64,000 bases of DNA from Microtetraspora fusca (GCF_001570365.1 NZ_BBYK01000039.1:310001-374000), one strand, 5' to 3'. Positions 1 through 13,491 are shown, counted from the stretch's first letter. Notes: generated from the sequence alone by a model not told the origin. Program-made: numbers and translations.

Positions 1-360
1 GCGCGGCAGGCGGAGCTGGAACGCGGCGTCACCCTGGTGGGGCCGCACCGCGACGACCTGCACCTGGCACTGGGCGAACTGCCCGCACGCGGATACGCGA
101 GCCATGGCGAGTCGTGGTCGTTCGCGTTGGCGCTGCGACTGGCGGCCTACGACCTGCTTCGCGCGGACGGCGGCGATCCGGTGCTGATCCTGGACGACGT
201 GTTCGCCGAGCTGGACGGCCATCGCCGGACCCGGCTCGCGGAGATCGTCGCGCCCGCCGAGCAGGTGCTGATCACCGCGGCGGTTCCGGACGACGTCCCC
301 GCCGAGCTGGCCGGCGCGCGGTTCGACGTCACCGAAGGGAGCGCCACCCGTGTCCGATGA
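1..360 (+). CDS. recF: RecF, C-terminal part (cut by window start)
   Basis: This is the 3' end of the RecF recombination and replication-repair ATPase, which loads RecA at single-strand gaps. The frame is open from base 1, so the gene starts outside the window. Visible are the family motif VGPHRDDL, the ABC-type signature around [15 protein letters not shown], and a Walker B with D-loop in [12 protein letters not shown]. These are the C-terminal ATPase motifs of the SMC-like RecF fold. The stop overlaps the start of the DUF721 gene by 11 bp, the usual actinobacterial dnaA-dnaN-recF-DUF721-gyrB order, so translational coupling is likely. Identity is secure; only the N-terminal half is missing. 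Confidence 0.96.
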   Translation, partial: ARQAELERGVTLVGPHRDDLHLALGELPARGYASHGESWSFALALRLAAYDLLRADGGDPVLILDDVFAELDGHRRTRLAEIVAPAEQVLITAAVPDDVPAELAGARFDVTEGSATRVR

Positions 361-910
361 GCCGTCCCAGGCGTCCGCCCCGAACCGCGCGAGCGAAGCG
401 AGCGCCGTAAGCACAGCGAGTGCCATGAACACTGCCGCGAAGGGGGCGGCGCTCGCGCGGGAGAAGCTGGCCCAGGCGAAGGCCGACGCGGCCAGGCGGG
501 GGCAGCTCCCCCGCACGGAGCCGCGCCGCAGGTCCCCGGGGCAGCGGCGGGACGCCGGCGATCCACAGCCCTTCGGCCAGGCGATCAGGGATCTGCTGGC
601 CGCCCGGGGCTGGGAGCGTCCGGTCGCGGTGGGCGGGGTGTTCGGCCGCTGGCGCGAGATCGTGGGGCCCGATCTGGCGGCGCACACGAGGCCGGAGACT
701 TTCGAGGACGGCGAAGTGGTCGTGGCGGCGGACTCCACCGCCTGGGCCACGCAGGTGCGGCTTCTCGCGGCCACGCTCGTGAGGCGGTTGAACGAGGAAC
801 TCGGCGACGGCACGGTGAAGCGGGTCAAGGTGCGCGGTCCGGGGGCGGGACCGCGGCAGGGCGGGTTGCGCGTCCGCGGCGGCGGGGGTCCCGGCGACAC
901 CTACGGCTAG
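350..910 (+). CDS. DUF721 (DciA-like) protein
   Basis: A 186-residue protein with a GTG start inside the end of recF. The first ~70 residues are Ala/Arg-rich and probably disordered. The DUF721 domain follows from about residue 75, seen in [33 protein letters not shown] and [26 protein letters not shown]721 proteins include DciA, a loader of the replicative helicase in bacteria lacking DnaC; that role is known for the family and not shown here. The position between recF and gyrB is the conserved actinobacterial one and fits a replication role. The C-terminal tail is Gly/Arg-rich. Confidence 0.92.
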   Translation: MSDEPSQASAPNRASEASAVSTASAMNTAAKGAALAREKLAQAKADAARRGQLPRTEPRRRSPGQRRDAGDPQPFGQAIRDLLAARGWERPVAVGGVFGRWREIVGPDLAAHTRPETFEDGEVVVAADSTAWATQVRLLAATLVRRLNEELGDGTVKRVKVRGPGAGPRQGGLRVRGGGGPGDTYG

Positions 911-1031
911 GCTCCCTAATTGCCCCTGAGCGGCTGACCCCCTTCCATGAGGGGGAGTGCCTGAAAACATGATCGTCGCGCTACAGGGCATCACAGCGGC
1001 CGTCATTGCCGCATAAGTGCTGTGAGCGCAG

Positions 1032-1037
1032 TAGAAT
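1032..1037 (+). promoter_or_regulatory. Candidate -10 element upstream of gyrB
   Basis: TAGAAT lies 162 bp before the gyrB start in a 288-bp gap after the DUF721 gene. A TTGCCG at 1006-1011 is the best -35 candidate, but its 20-bp spacer is long. The gap contains no convincing gene. A supercoiling-sensitive gyrase promoter is expected in this gap. Weak evidence. Confidence 0.3.
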
Positions 1038-1039
1038 GA

Positions 1040-3142
<2,103 letters not shown>

Positions 3143-3155
3143 GGACTGACTTTTC

Positions 3156-5653
<2,498 letters not shown>

Positions 5654-5657
<4 letters not shown>

Positions 5658-6517
5658 GCAGCTCCAGCGGCGAGAACGCGGCCGGCGCGCCAAAGAAGAA
5701 GGCAGGAGGCGCCCGTCCCGCGTCTTCACAGATGCGGGATCAGGTGACCGAGCGGGTCGGCGAAAGCGGTAACGTCGCTGGGGTGGCGCGTGAAGCTGAT
5801 GTGACACCTCCCGGCAAGGACGGCAAAGCCGGAGACTCGGCTCGGCCCCGGCCCGGCGGGCAGGGCGGCCAGCCGCAGCGGCCGGGCGGGAATCCGGGCG
5901 GCCCGGGGCCGAGCGGCCCCGGTGCGAGTGGCCCGAGTGGGAACGGTCCCGCTGGTTCCGGCGCGGGCGGCGCCGCTCCCGGCCGGCAGGTCGCCGGCCC
6001 GGGCCCGACGGCCGCCTACCCCCGGCCCGCCATGAGCTCCACGCCCAAGCCGGGCGGGCCCGGCGCCTCCAGCGCGTCCGAGTCGCCCCTGCGGACCGAA
6101 CCGGCCCCCGACGGCAAGGCGGCGATCCGCGCCCCGCGTAAGGCCCACCTGGTGCTCCGCCGGGTGGAGCCGTGGTCGGCGATGAAGTTCAGCTTCGTCC
6201 TGTCGCTGGTCTGCTTCGTGGTGCTGTTCGTCGCCGTGGCCGTGCTGTACGGCGTGCTCTCGGCCCTCGGCGTCTTCGACACCATCACCGACATGGTCAC
6301 CCAGCTCACCTCCGGTGACGGCGGCAAGGCGACGAGCGACCTCGCCAAGAGCATCGAGTCGTGGTTCGATCCGGTCCGCATCCTCGGCTACACGGCCCTG
6401 CTCGGTGCGATCAACGTCGTCCTCATCACCGCGCTGTCCACGCTGGGCGCCGTCATCTACAACCTGTCGGCCAGCCTCGTGGGTGGCATCGAGGTCACCT
6501 TCAGCGAGGCCGAGTAG
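5654..6517 (+). CDS. DUF3566 membrane protein
   Basis: A 287-residue protein whose ATG overlaps the gyrA stop (ATGA), so it is translationally coupled. Residues 1 to about 160 are Gly/Pro/Ser-rich low complexity, probably a disordered cytoplasmic tail. A DUF3566 domain follows, with [19 protein letters not shown] leading into a first membrane helix and a second helix after the loop carrying [20 protein letters not shown]. The DUF3566 gene downstream of gyrA is a standard actinobacterial neighbour and has been linked to cell-envelope or division functions in some members. The exact role is unknown, but the family call is firm. Confidence 0.88.
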
Positions 6518-6666
6518 CCCGCTCCGGTACGGTCGCCGCTCTCCGGGCGGTGGCCGTACCAGCCTGGCGGTTCGACCAGCCCGCCGGACACGGTAAGCTT
6601 TCTCTCGTTCGAGCAGCGGAATTCGCCTCCGTCCTACGGATGCGGTAACGTTCCTTGCGCGTACGA

Positions 6667-6740
6667 GGGGCTATAGCTCAGTCGGTTAGAGCGCTTCCCT
6701 GATAAGGAAGAGGTCTCAGGTTCAAGTCCTGATAGCCCCA
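6667..6740 (+). tRNA. tRNA-Ile (GAU anticodon)
   Basis: A complete cloverleaf of 74 nt. The acceptor GGGGCTA pairs with TAGCCCC, and the anticodon loop CTGATAA gives GAU between TTCC and GGAA stem halves. The T-loop is TTCAAGT. No CCA is encoded; CCC follows the discriminator A. An antisense reading of this gene makes a false protein-like frame. Confidence 0.97.
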
Positions 6741-6749
6741 CCCAAATCA

Positions 6750-6785
6750 AAGCCGCTCTCCGGGTATCGGAGAGCGGCTTTTTTT
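6750..6785 (+). terminator. Intrinsic terminator after tRNA-Ile
   Basis: A perfect 12-bp stem (6750-6761 with 6769-6780) with a 7-nt loop is followed by a run of seven T. It is a textbook rho-independent terminator ending the tRNA-Ile transcript. Confidence 0.93.
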
Positions 6786-6786
6786 G

Positions 6787-7073
6787 ATCTTTTGCGTGAC
6801 TGGCCGAGTGACTACCGATCGAGGCAGCGCCCGCCATCGACGAAGGCAGAGCCCAGCGGCTCGACTCCAGGTCAAGCCCAGCCGTACAGGTCCGGCAAGC
6901 AGCGGGCGCGGAAGGTCAAGCTCCGCCGGACTGGCCGGCTCCGCGAGAGATCGGATACATGTGTGGTCGTCTCGAGCACGCGGCAGAGACTGACCCGGGC
7001 CTGCGTTCCGACCAGGATCAGTCGTGCCGGATCTGGTTTACCGCCCTGATCGGGCTTGATCTGGCGGGCTGCG
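6787..7073. other. Gene-free gap
   Basis: Between the tRNA terminator and the first accessory gene I see no convincing coding frame, repeat or hairpin. Short frames here have unusual composition and no family resemblance. Confidence 0.5.
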
Positions 7074-7583
7074 TTATTGGCCCCGCCGCGCGAACTCGTC
7101 GGGGGTCGTGCCGCCGGGGAAGCGAGTGACGAAGTCCAGAACGCCGACCCATGCAGGCCGTACGGCGATGCGGACCATCTTGACACCGGGCCGGTCAACC
7201 GAAGCGACGTTCGCCGCACCCTGCTCTTCGCCGGCGTAGCGGCGCTGCGCGGCTGCGTATTCCTCGGCGATGCCGTCGACGTCTGTGACCTCGGCCTTTC
7301 CCCGGATGAGAAGTGTCGAAGGCGGGGTGGTGGCGGTGTCGATGGTGATGGCGACGTCGGGACGGGCTCGCAGGGCGTTGACCTTGAGACCCCCGAACGT
7401 GGAGAACACGATCTCGCTGCCGTTCCAGTGGAACAGCATGGGGAACACCCGTGGCGTTCCGTCCTTGGCCACGTAGGCGACACGTGCCAGCTCGGTGGAG
7501 TGGAGTAGCCGCTGGGCCACCTCGCTCTGTAGCAGGCGTACATCGCCCTGGGGCAAGGTCATCGGGTCGTCGAGGTGTGTCAT
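7074..7583 (-). CDS. Pyridoxamine 5'-phosphate oxidase-family protein
   Basis: A 169-residue split-barrel protein, probably binding FMN or F420. The start at 7583 is chosen because its ATG overlaps the stop of the upstream regulator (ATGA). Typical features are ARVAYVAKDGTPRVFPMLFHW near the N-terminus, the strand with IVFSTFGGLKVNALRARPDVAITID and the C-terminal MVRIAVRPAWVGVLDFV. Family members act as pyridoxamine-phosphate oxidases or F420-dependent reductases; the substrate cannot be told from sequence. Coupling to an ArsR-SRPBCC repressor suggests both genes answer the same small-molecule signal. Confidence 0.82.
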   Translation of the reverse strand: MTHLDDPMTLPQGDVRLLQSEVAQRLLHSTELARVAYVAKDGTPRVFPMLFHWNGSEIVFSTFGGLKVNALRARPDVAITIDTATTPPSTLLIRGKAEVTDVDGIAEEYAAAQRRYAGEEQGAANVASVDRPGVKMVRIAVRPAWVGVLDFVTRFPGGTTPDEFARRGQ

Positions 7584-8344
7584 GGGGTGATCACCTTGTC
7601 GAGGTTGTCCAGGCAAAGGCCCCAGCCCTCGCGGAACTCGGCCGCCGAATGCTGGTCGGGCAGGCCATGGTGGGTGAGCACCACGCTGGTGACACCGTCA
7701 TGCTCGACGATCTCCAGGTCGCACCGTGATCCGGTGCCGGACTCGCCGTCCTCGCCGTGCCAAATCCAGCCCAGGCGTGAAGGGCGCTCGATGACGGTGT
7801 AGACCCCTGTGGCCGTGTATTCGATGCCGTCGGTGTCGCGCATCACGACGCGGATGCGCCCGCCGACGCGGAGGTCGACCGCGGCCTCGGCGGTTTCCCA
7901 GTCAGGGCCGGCGTGCCACCATTTCTTGATCACTTCTGGGTTGGTCCAGGCGTCGAACAGGACATCTGCCGATGCTCGGTAGGTGCGTTCGATTCGGACG
8001 GCGGTTGACCGTGTGGTCGTATCGGTCACTGTTGTCTGCTCCTTGTCGGCCAGGTATCCCTCGACGGTGTCGAACATGCGCTCCCAGAGAGCGCGCTGGC
8101 GGTCGACCCAGCCGACCGCGTCGACGAGCGCTGCCGGATTCAGCGCCAGCCGGTGCGTGCGGCCGACCACTTTTCGAACGACGACACCGGAGTCTTCGAG
8201 GATCTTCAGATGCTTGGTGATCGCCGATTTGGAGACACCCAGGTCCGATGTCACCTCGCCAACCGTCGCGGGGCCGTTCCCCAGACGTTCGATCATCCTG
8301 CGGCGGATCGGATGGGCCACGGCCCGAAACGGATCGTTCACCAT
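7580..8344 (-). CDS. ArsR-type HTH fused to SRPBCC (AHSA1) domain
   Basis: A 254-residue fusion. The first ~95 residues form a winged helix: FRAVAHPIRRRMIERL, then EVTSDLGVSKSAITKHLKIL as the helix-turn-helix and a GRTHRLALNP wing. From about residue 115 an AHSA1/SRPBCC ligand-binding domain follows, with VRIERTYRASADVLFDAWTNPEVIKKWW. I chose the ATG at 8344 because the HTH begins directly after it and the codon lies in a perfect palindrome. It is the first gene of a two-gene operon with the oxidase. This is probably a repressor whose ligand is bound by its own SRPBCC cavity. Confidence 0.85.
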   Translation of the reverse strand: MVNDPFRAVAHPIRRRMIERLGNGPATVGEVTSDLGVSKSAITKHLKILEDSGVVVRKVVGRTHRLALNPAALVDAVGWVDRQRALWERMFDTVEGYLADKEQTTVTDTTTRSTAVRIERTYRASADVLFDAWTNPEVIKKWWHAGPDWETAEAAVDLRVGGRIRVVMRDTDGIEYTATGVYTVIERPSRLGWIWHGEDGESGTGSRCDLEIVEHDGVTSVVLTHHGLPDQHSAAEFREGWGLCLDNLDKVITP

Positions 8345-8353
8345 ATGGTGAAC
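8336..8353. promoter_or_regulatory. 18-bp palindromic operator over the start codon
   Basis: GTTCACCATATGGTGAAC is a perfect 18-bp palindrome centred on the start codon of the ArsR-SRPBCC gene. Its position and symmetry fit autorepression by a homodimeric winged-helix regulator. Confidence 0.72.
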
Positions 8354-8461
8354 AGTACACCTATTCGTAAACAATGGCGAGACGTGGCGCTCGCAGTCGG
8401 GTGGCCAACGAGCGGCTCGTTCACCCGCTTCCGCTTGTCCACAGCCTGTGCGCCGAGGTCC

Positions 8462-9061
8462 CTAGAAGCCCAACGGGTGCTTCGACAACCAGGTACGGTG
8501 CCGTTCCTTGAGGGCGTCACGTTCTGAGCGCGTGGGCAGTATCACGTCGGCGCCGCCGTCGTATGGGTGGTACAGCCAGCGGAGGTCCGAGGGGCCGAGG
8601 ATCACGCCGCTGATCTCGTCGTCCGCGACCGCTCGTAACACGGCGTCGATGATGCCGGGCCGCCATGGTCGTAGCTCGGCATAGAGCTGCGTATAGGCGC
8701 GGAACTCGGGGTCGTCGGGCTCTTCGATGAGGGTCCGCCAGTGCCGCGCTGACGGCGCGACCTGGGATCGCCTCGGCCACCGCTGGGGCGTGGTCGCCGC
8801 AGTGTCCGTCCATTCGGCCGTGATGACCAGGAGGTCCGCGCCCGGATCGAGTTCGGACAGCAGGGTGTGGTGGCGGTCGAGCACGACCGCGTATTCCGCC
8901 TCATTGTCCGGATAGCGCTTGGAGTCGGGCAGGCTGTGAAATCTGACCCAACGGTCGGGATAGTGGTCGCGCAGCCAGTGGGCGAACGGTGGGCACTCGG
9001 GCCACTGTCGTTCCCAGAGTCGGCTCAACGCGCGCGGATCAAGCTCGCTGTCGGAGAACAT
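8462..9061 (-). CDS. DUF3885-like protein
   Basis: A 199-residue soluble protein, rich in Trp and Asp. The C-terminal part, with LGPSDLRWLYHPYDGGADVIL followed by a helix ending in RHRTWLSKHPLGF, resembles the DUF3885 family, which is often found among polymorphic-toxin immunity proteins. No signal peptide or membrane segment is seen. It is convergent with nothing and stands alone, followed upstream by another small soluble protein on the same strand. The immunity idea is inference only. Confidence 0.5.
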   Translation of the reverse strand: MFSDSELDPRALSRLWERQWPECPPFAHWLRDHYPDRWVRFHSLPDSKRYPDNEAEYAVVLDRHHTLLSELDPGADLLVITAEWTDTAATTPQRWPRRSQVAPSARHWRTLIEEPDDPEFRAYTQLYAELRPWRPGIIDAVLRAVADDEISGVILGPSDLRWLYHPYDGGADVILPTRSERDALKERHRTWLSKHPLGF

Positions 9062-9202
9062 CGTGCCGCCCTATCGGAGGACGTGGAGGTTGATGGAGCG
9101 ACCCGGGACGCAAGGGGCGTCGGAGCGTCTGCCACTTCCGGTGAGCGGGGCGTTTTCCGGTCGTGATGTCTCCTCGCACTGTGGCAGGGCTTTCGGCGGC
9201 GC

Positions 9203-9580
9203 TCAGAAGACCATGAGGGGGACGTCCTGGTGGATGCACACCCGCACGACTTCGATGAGATCCTGTCCCCGCTCCGCGTACGCCTGCAGATCTTCCGAAG
9301 GGGCGGCGTGCCATCGCGAGATGACCTCCGAGAGCCGCGGCAAGAGCTGCGCGCATTCGGCCGCCGTCAGTTCCCACTCGTCACCTGGATGGCTGAGCAG
9401 AGGCGACAGGCTCGTCTCCACGGTGTCCCACGAACGATCGCCGCCGAACCCGACCATCGAGTCAAGGTCGATCCCCTCGGCCACGGCCAGTGCCCTGCGG
9501 AAGTGCCCGAACCAGGTCCACGACCAGCTCACGTCCGGACTTGTGGCATCGCCGTTGTCCGGAGCAAGAATCACGCCCAC
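9203..9580 (-). CDS. Conserved hypothetical protein
   Basis: A 125-residue acidic protein beginning MGVILAPDNGDATSPDVSW and containing WTWFGHFRRALAVAEGIDL and WELTAAECAQLLPRLSEVI. This layout recalls a common actinobacterial family of unknown function. There is no signal peptide or membrane helix. It lies on the same strand as the DUF3885-like gene, 141 bp upstream. Its function is not known. Confidence 0.6.
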   Translation of the reverse strand: MGVILAPDNGDATSPDVSWSWTWFGHFRRALAVAEGIDLDSMVGFGGDRSWDTVETSLSPLLSHPGDEWELTAAECAQLLPRLSEVISRWHAAPSEDLQAYAERGQDLIEVVRVCIHQDVPLMVF

Positions 9581-9692
9581 CGGAATCTCCTGAGGGGAGA
9601 TGGCACATCAGATCACGCGGTGCCGCCCTCCTGCTGACGACTCGCGTAGACGGCAAGATCATGGCAGGGGGCGGTTCGTCGGGCGATCGCTT

Positions 9693-10595
9693 TTACCTGT
9701 TCGTACGCGGCTGGGCGGGATCGGCGGGGGTGAGGACGGCCAGGAAGCGCGTGAGGAGCGCGCTCGGCTCGGCGGCCCGCCAGACGAGATGCAGCGTGGT
9801 GGTGGTGCCCACGAGCCGCCGGGGCGTCACCCCCTCGCGGCGCAGGACGCGGTAGGAGTCCGTCATGACGGCCGCGCCGAAGCCCGCGGCGACCAGGGCG
9901 AGGATCGTCTGCACGCTCCGGCCCCGGGCGCCGATGCGCGGCACGATCCCGGCGTGATGGCACAGCGCGAGGATCTCGTCGTGGGAGTGGGGTGCGGACT
10001 CGCGTGGCCACAGGACCAGCGGGACGTCTCCGAGAACGGAGACCGGTGCCGGTTCGCGGGTCGCGGCGAGCGGGTGGGCGGACGGCAGGAAGAGGGTGAG
10101 CGGCTCCCGCGTCCAGACCCGGGTGGCGAGCCGGGCGTCGCGGACCGGCAGCCGCTGCACCGCCACGTCGATGCTGCCGTCCAGGACGCCCGCCGACATC
10201 TCGGCGTCGTCGAACATCTCCACCAACCGCAGATCGACGTCGGGGAGGTGGTGCCGGAGGCGCCCGAGAGCGTCCCCCAGCGCCCCGTTGATGCCCGATC
10301 CGGCGAACGCGACCGTCACGCGTCCGGTCCGGCCCTGGGCGGCCAGTCGTACGTCGTCGAGGGCCGCCTCGGCCTCGCCCAGGACGGTCACCGCGCGGCG
10401 CAGCAGGGCCTCGCCGGCGGCGGTGGGCACGAGCCCGCGGCCCGCACGGGCGAACAGGTCGACGCCCAGCCGCCGTTCCAGCTCGCGCAGTTGCCTGCTC
10501 AGCGTCGGCTGGGTGAGGCGTAGCCGACGAGCGGCGCCGCTGATCGACCCCTCCTCGGCGATCGCGATCACGTAGCCGAGCACGCGCAGATCCAT
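9693..10595 (-). CDS. LysR-family transcriptional regulator
   Basis: A 300-residue LysR protein. The N-terminal HTH is GSISGAARRLRLTQPTLSRQ, followed by the linker helix LRELERRLGVDLFARAGRG. A periplasmic-binding-like effector domain covers residues ~90-290. It is divergent from an aspartate/glutamate racemase-family gene, with a short intergenic region holding an inverted repeat; LysR regulators usually control the divergent gene, so that racemase and the SRPBCC gene after it are the likely targets. The ligand is unknown. Confidence 0.9.
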   Translation of the reverse strand: MDLRVLGYVIAIAEEGSISGAARRLRLTQPTLSRQLRELERRLGVDLFARAGRGLVPTAAGEALLRRAVTVLGEAEAALDDVRLAAQGRTGRVTVAFAGSGINGALGDALGRLRHHLPDVDLRLVEMFDDAEMSAGVLDGSIDVAVQRLPVRDARLATRVWTREPLTLFLPSAHPLAATREPAPVSVLGDVPLVLWPRESAPHSHDEILALCHHAGIVPRIGARGRSVQTILALVAAGFGAAVMTDSYRVLRREGVTPRRLVGTTTTLHLVWRAAEPSALLTRFLAVLTPADPAQPRTNR

Positions 10596-10607
10596 CCATA
10601 CCTCCCA

Positions 10608-10624
10608 GGCATGATCGCTATGCC
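10608..10624. promoter_or_regulatory. Candidate LysR operator
   Basis: GGCAT-N7-ATGCC lies between the divergent LysR and racemase starts, with a further ATGCC half-site just downstream at 10630. Location and symmetry fit a LysR recall site; binding is inferred. Confidence 0.42.
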
Positions 10625-10704
10625 GATCGATGCCTCACGGTAAGAGACGGAGGTGCGCCGGTGCCAGGATGGAGGAATCCGCCTGCCTGACCCCCGGAGA
10701 AGCC

Positions 10705-11541
10705 ATGCATCACCTCGGCATCCTCGCCCACAGCACCGGAGGGGCCGCGCTGTGCTTCCTCGAGTTCTGCCAGGAGGGGTTCCGGCGGGTGGGCCGTCAC
10801 GAGCACCCCGATGTGACCCTCGACTACATCGCCTTCGGGTACAGCATGCCGGCGTGGGACGCCGGAGATCACGCGACGATCCGGACCACCCTGGCCAGGA
10901 GCGTGGAGCGGCTCGCCCGCGCGGGCGCGGATTTCTTCGTCTGCCCGGACAACACCGCCCATATGGCTCTTGAGGCACCCGGGCCCGATCTCGCCCTGCC
11001 GGGGCTGCACATCGCCGACGTGGTGGCCGACCAGGCGGCTCGTGACGGACGCAGCCGCGTCGGCCTGCTGGGGACGACGTACACGATGGACGGCCCGCTG
11101 TACCCGCGGGCACTGGCCACCCGGGGCATCGCCGCCGAGGTGCCGGACGCCGACGACCGCCGGATCGTCAACGAGATCATCTTCGATGAGTTGGTGAACG
11201 GCGTGGTCACTGAGAGCTCGCGACAGGAGTACTGCCGTGTCATCGGGCGGCTGGCGGCCCGGGGCTGCGACGCGGTCGCCCTGGTGTGCACGGAGATTCC
11301 GCTGTTGGTCACTCCCGAGGCGTCTCCCCTGCCTACGCTGGACTCGACCCGCCTGCTGGCCCGCGCCGCGTACGAGGTGGCGGCCGGTCACCTCGCTCTG
11401 CCGACCTGGCGCGGCGGCCCGATGCGAGCCCGGCCCCTCGCGTGCGGGAGCCGCCGGCCGGGTAGCGCGGCACTCGCGGGCGGCGGCGAGCCCATTTCCA
11501 CGACGAGGAGCAGTGATGACGGACGGCATCATCCAGCGTGA
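10705..11541 (+). CDS. Aspartate/glutamate racemase-family protein
   Basis: A 278-residue member of the Asp/Glu racemase superfamily, cofactor-independent enzymes that use two cysteines. The ATG at 10705 follows a GGAGA site. Cys half-motifs are FFVCPDNTAH and ALVCTEIPLL, with VGLLGTTYTMDGPLYPRAL between them, as in the family. The last ~45 residues (Arg/Ser-rich) exceed the usual family length and run into the next gene by 26 bp, so the tail may be read-through after loss of an earlier stop. Downstream is an SRPBCC gene in the same direction; upstream is the divergent LysR gene. Confidence 0.85.
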   Translation: MHHLGILAHSTGGAALCFLEFCQEGFRRVGRHEHPDVTLDYIAFGYSMPAWDAGDHATIRTTLARSVERLARAGADFFVCPDNTAHMALEAPGPDLALPGLHIADVVADQAARDGRSRVGLLGTTYTMDGPLYPRALATRGIAAEVPDADDRRIVNEIIFDELVNGVVTESSRQEYCRVIGRLAARGCDAVALVCTEIPLLVTPEASPLPTLDSTRLLARAAYEVAAGHLALPTWRGGPMRARPLACGSRRPGSAALAGGGEPISTTRSSDDGRHHPA

Positions 11542-12046
11542 CGGCGAACAGGTCGTCTTCCGGTACGAACGCCGCCTGGCGCGGCCCCTGGACGTCGCCT
11601 GGCACGCCGTCACCGACCCGGCGGAGATCGAGCGCTGGGGCGGGGTGCGCACCGAACTCGACCTCCGGCCCGGCGGGCGGTTCGTCTCGTATCACCAGGG
11701 CGGCCACCGCGTCGAGGACCAGGTGCTGCGGACGGAGCCGCCGCACCTGTTCGAGCACACCTATTTCAAGGACGTCAACCCCGGCGCCGTCGTCACCTGG
11801 CGGCTCCAGGAGGCCGACTCCGGCTCGCGGCTCACCTTCACCCACCGCCTGCCCATGGACGACGTACGCGCGGCGGCGAAGGGCATCGCGGCGGGAGACG
11901 ATACGCTCACCATCCTGGCCCGCAACGGCGCCGGCTGGCACCACGTGCTCGACATGCTCGGGGCGTATCTCAGCGGCCAGAGCCTGCCCTGGTCGCCGCA
12001 GGAGCAGCAGGCCCTCCAGCGGCACTACGCGACGCTGATCCCGTAG
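11516..12046 (+). CDS. SRPBCC / AHSA1 domain protein
   Basis: A 176-residue START-like protein. The ATG at 11516 has an AGGAG site 6 bp upstream. The fold is recognised from FRYERRLARPLDVAWHAVTD, IERWGGVRTELDLRPGGRF and the C-terminal helix GWHHVLDMLGAYLSG. Family members bind hydrophobic ligands or act as activators of Hsp90-like proteins; no partner is evident. It overlaps the racemase gene by 26 bp and is likely co-transcribed with it. Confidence 0.84.
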   Translation: MTDGIIQRDGEQVVFRYERRLARPLDVAWHAVTDPAEIERWGGVRTELDLRPGGRFVSYHQGGHRVEDQVLRTEPPHLFEHTYFKDVNPGAVVTWRLQEADSGSRLTFTHRLPMDDVRAAAKGIAAGDDTLTILARNGAGWHHVLDMLGAYLSGQSLPWSPQEQQALQRHYATLIP

Positions 12047-12067
12047 CGGCGGCGAGCGTCGCGTCGG

Positions 12068-12634
12068 TCACGAGGCCTCTGCGGGCACGGCTCTCCGGTG
12101 GCGTCGCCAGTACGAGAACGTGACGGCGAGCAGCAGGGGGCTCCAGCCGAGCAGTGGTGCGTAGCAGGCGACCAGCACGGCGATCCCCGTCGAGGACAGC
12201 ATGGTGAAGCCGGTGAGGTCGCCGCGCAGCGCCCAGGCGCAGATCATCGCGATGAGCGCGGCGCCGACGCACGCGGCCGTGACGGCGGCGGCCGGCCGTA
12301 CCCTCCTGCCGCCGACGAAGGGGATCCAGCGCGGCGCCACTTCGCCCCAGGGACGGACCAGGCCGAGGGTCATGTACGCGGCCAGCTCGCTGGTCAGGCT
12401 CAGCGAGAGGATGTACGCGATCTCTCCCGGGCTGAAGTGGAGTCCTCCGGCCGGGATGTGGTCGGCGTAGCCGATCGGGAGGCCGGTCACCAGCGCCACC
12501 CGCCACAGTCCCGAGGGCAGGACCAGCAGCGGCACGGTGTGGGCCGCCCAGACCGCCCAGCGGGGCGGGGGCGGGACGGAGGGGAGCGCGCTCATCGCGG
12601 GGACGTGCGGACTGGTCTCGGCTCGGCTGCTCAT
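12068..12634 (-). CDS. Multi-pass membrane protein of unknown function
   Basis: A 188-residue protein with about four to five hydrophobic helices, in AVWAAHTVPLLVLPSGLWRVALV, IAYILSLSLTSELAAYMTL, AAAVTAACVGAALIAMICAW and GIAVLVACYAPLLGWSPLLL (all quoted in part). I took the ATG at 12634; the frame upstream has no coding character. It is divergent from the lipoprotein gene. The family is common in actinomycetes but unnamed. Confidence 0.66.
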   Translation of the reverse strand: MSSRAETSPHVPAMSALPSVPPPPRWAVWAAHTVPLLVLPSGLWRVALVTGLPIGYADHIPAGGLHFSPGEIAYILSLSLTSELAAYMTLGLVRPWGEVAPRWIPFVGGRRVRPAAAVTAACVGAALIAMICAWALRGDLTGFTMLSSTGIAVLVACYAPLLGWSPLLLAVTFSYWRRHRRAVPAEAS

Positions 12635-12686
12635 GTTTTCAGCGTCCCGGTGACGGAGGGGGCGGGCCTCCCCCGTAGGTGCCGAC

Positions 12687-12710
12687 CGCCTCCCCCCAGC
12701 GGGGGAGGCG
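12687..12710. other. Strong GC hairpin in divergent intergenic region
   Basis: A perfect 10-bp stem, CGCCTCCCCC with GGGGGAGGCG, around a CAGC loop lies in the 268-bp gap between the divergent membrane-protein and lipoprotein genes. Neither side has a T-run. It may be a U-less terminator or an operator. Confidence 0.45.
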
Positions 12711-12902
12711 CCCGACGCACCGGGCCCGACAGGCGCTGAACGGGGCCTCGGCACCGATGAACTGCACAGCCGCAGGAAAGCGGAGAAACCCTCTCCTAAG
12801 GTCGGTGACGTGCGGGGACGAAAGGGAAGCACCCGGACGGACCCGCTCCGGTTGCAGCGGATCGCGACGCCGAGATCGCGATGAAGACGACAAGGGGGAA
12901 AC

Positions 12903-13385
12903 GTGCGAAGGATTCTGATCGCGGCGGCGATCGCCGCACTCACCACGACAACGGCGGCGGCGTGCGGGCAGGGCGCGGGCGAGCCGGCGTTCAAGGGCGC
13001 CCTGACCACGGCCGGGACGGCGCCCGAGGCCGTCGTGGCGACGTCACCGACCGCCCCGCCCGTCTACGTGAAGAACCTCTACGGGGCCGAGCAGGGAGGA
13101 CGGGACGACAGCCGTCCGGCGAACCTGGTGCTGTCGGAGTTCAGCTCCATGAACGGGATCACCTGGACGAGCTGGGAGCCGGACCGGGCGGTCGGCACCG
13201 GCGGGCTGAGCGGGAACTGGTGCCTGCCCGGCTGCCTGGAGAACCGGTACGAGGCGACGGTCACGCTCAGCGGCGTCACGACGGTGAAGGGCACGCGGTA
13301 TTTCACCCGGTTCACGGTCGACGGCGACTTCCCCAAGCCCGCCGACCCGGCCGACGCGCTCGCCGGGTCGCTGCCGACGCCGTGA
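12903..13385 (+). CDS. Secreted lipoprotein, hypothetical
   Basis: A 160-residue exported protein. The GTG start follows GGGGGA. The signal peptide RRILIAAAIAALTTTTAAAC ends in a lipobox-like AAAC, so Cys21 is probably lipidated. The mature part has a pair of close cysteines (WCLPGC) and YVKNLYGAEQGG. No known domain was recognised. It is followed at once by a relic of a serine hydrolase. Confidence 0.72.
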   Translation: MRRILIAAAIAALTTTTAAACGQGAGEPAFKGALTTAGTAPEAVVATSPTAPPVYVKNLYGAEQGGRDDSRPANLVLSEFSSMNGITWTSWEPDRAVGTGGLSGNWCLPGCLENRYEATVTLSGVTTVKGTRYFTRFTVDGDFPKPADPADALAGSLPTP

Positions 13386-13491
13386 ACGTGATCCGGTGCG
13401 GGGGGGACGGCCTGCCCCCGCATCGGGCCGGGGAGCCGACCTCACCTTCGAGAGACGAGGTGATCGAGCGCGAGACGATCGAGCAGCTCCG

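Noticed and set aside
6634-6837. Minus-strand frame reading GLSGLEPETSSLSG
   Set aside because: It is the antisense of tRNA-Ile, a well-known false protein pattern.
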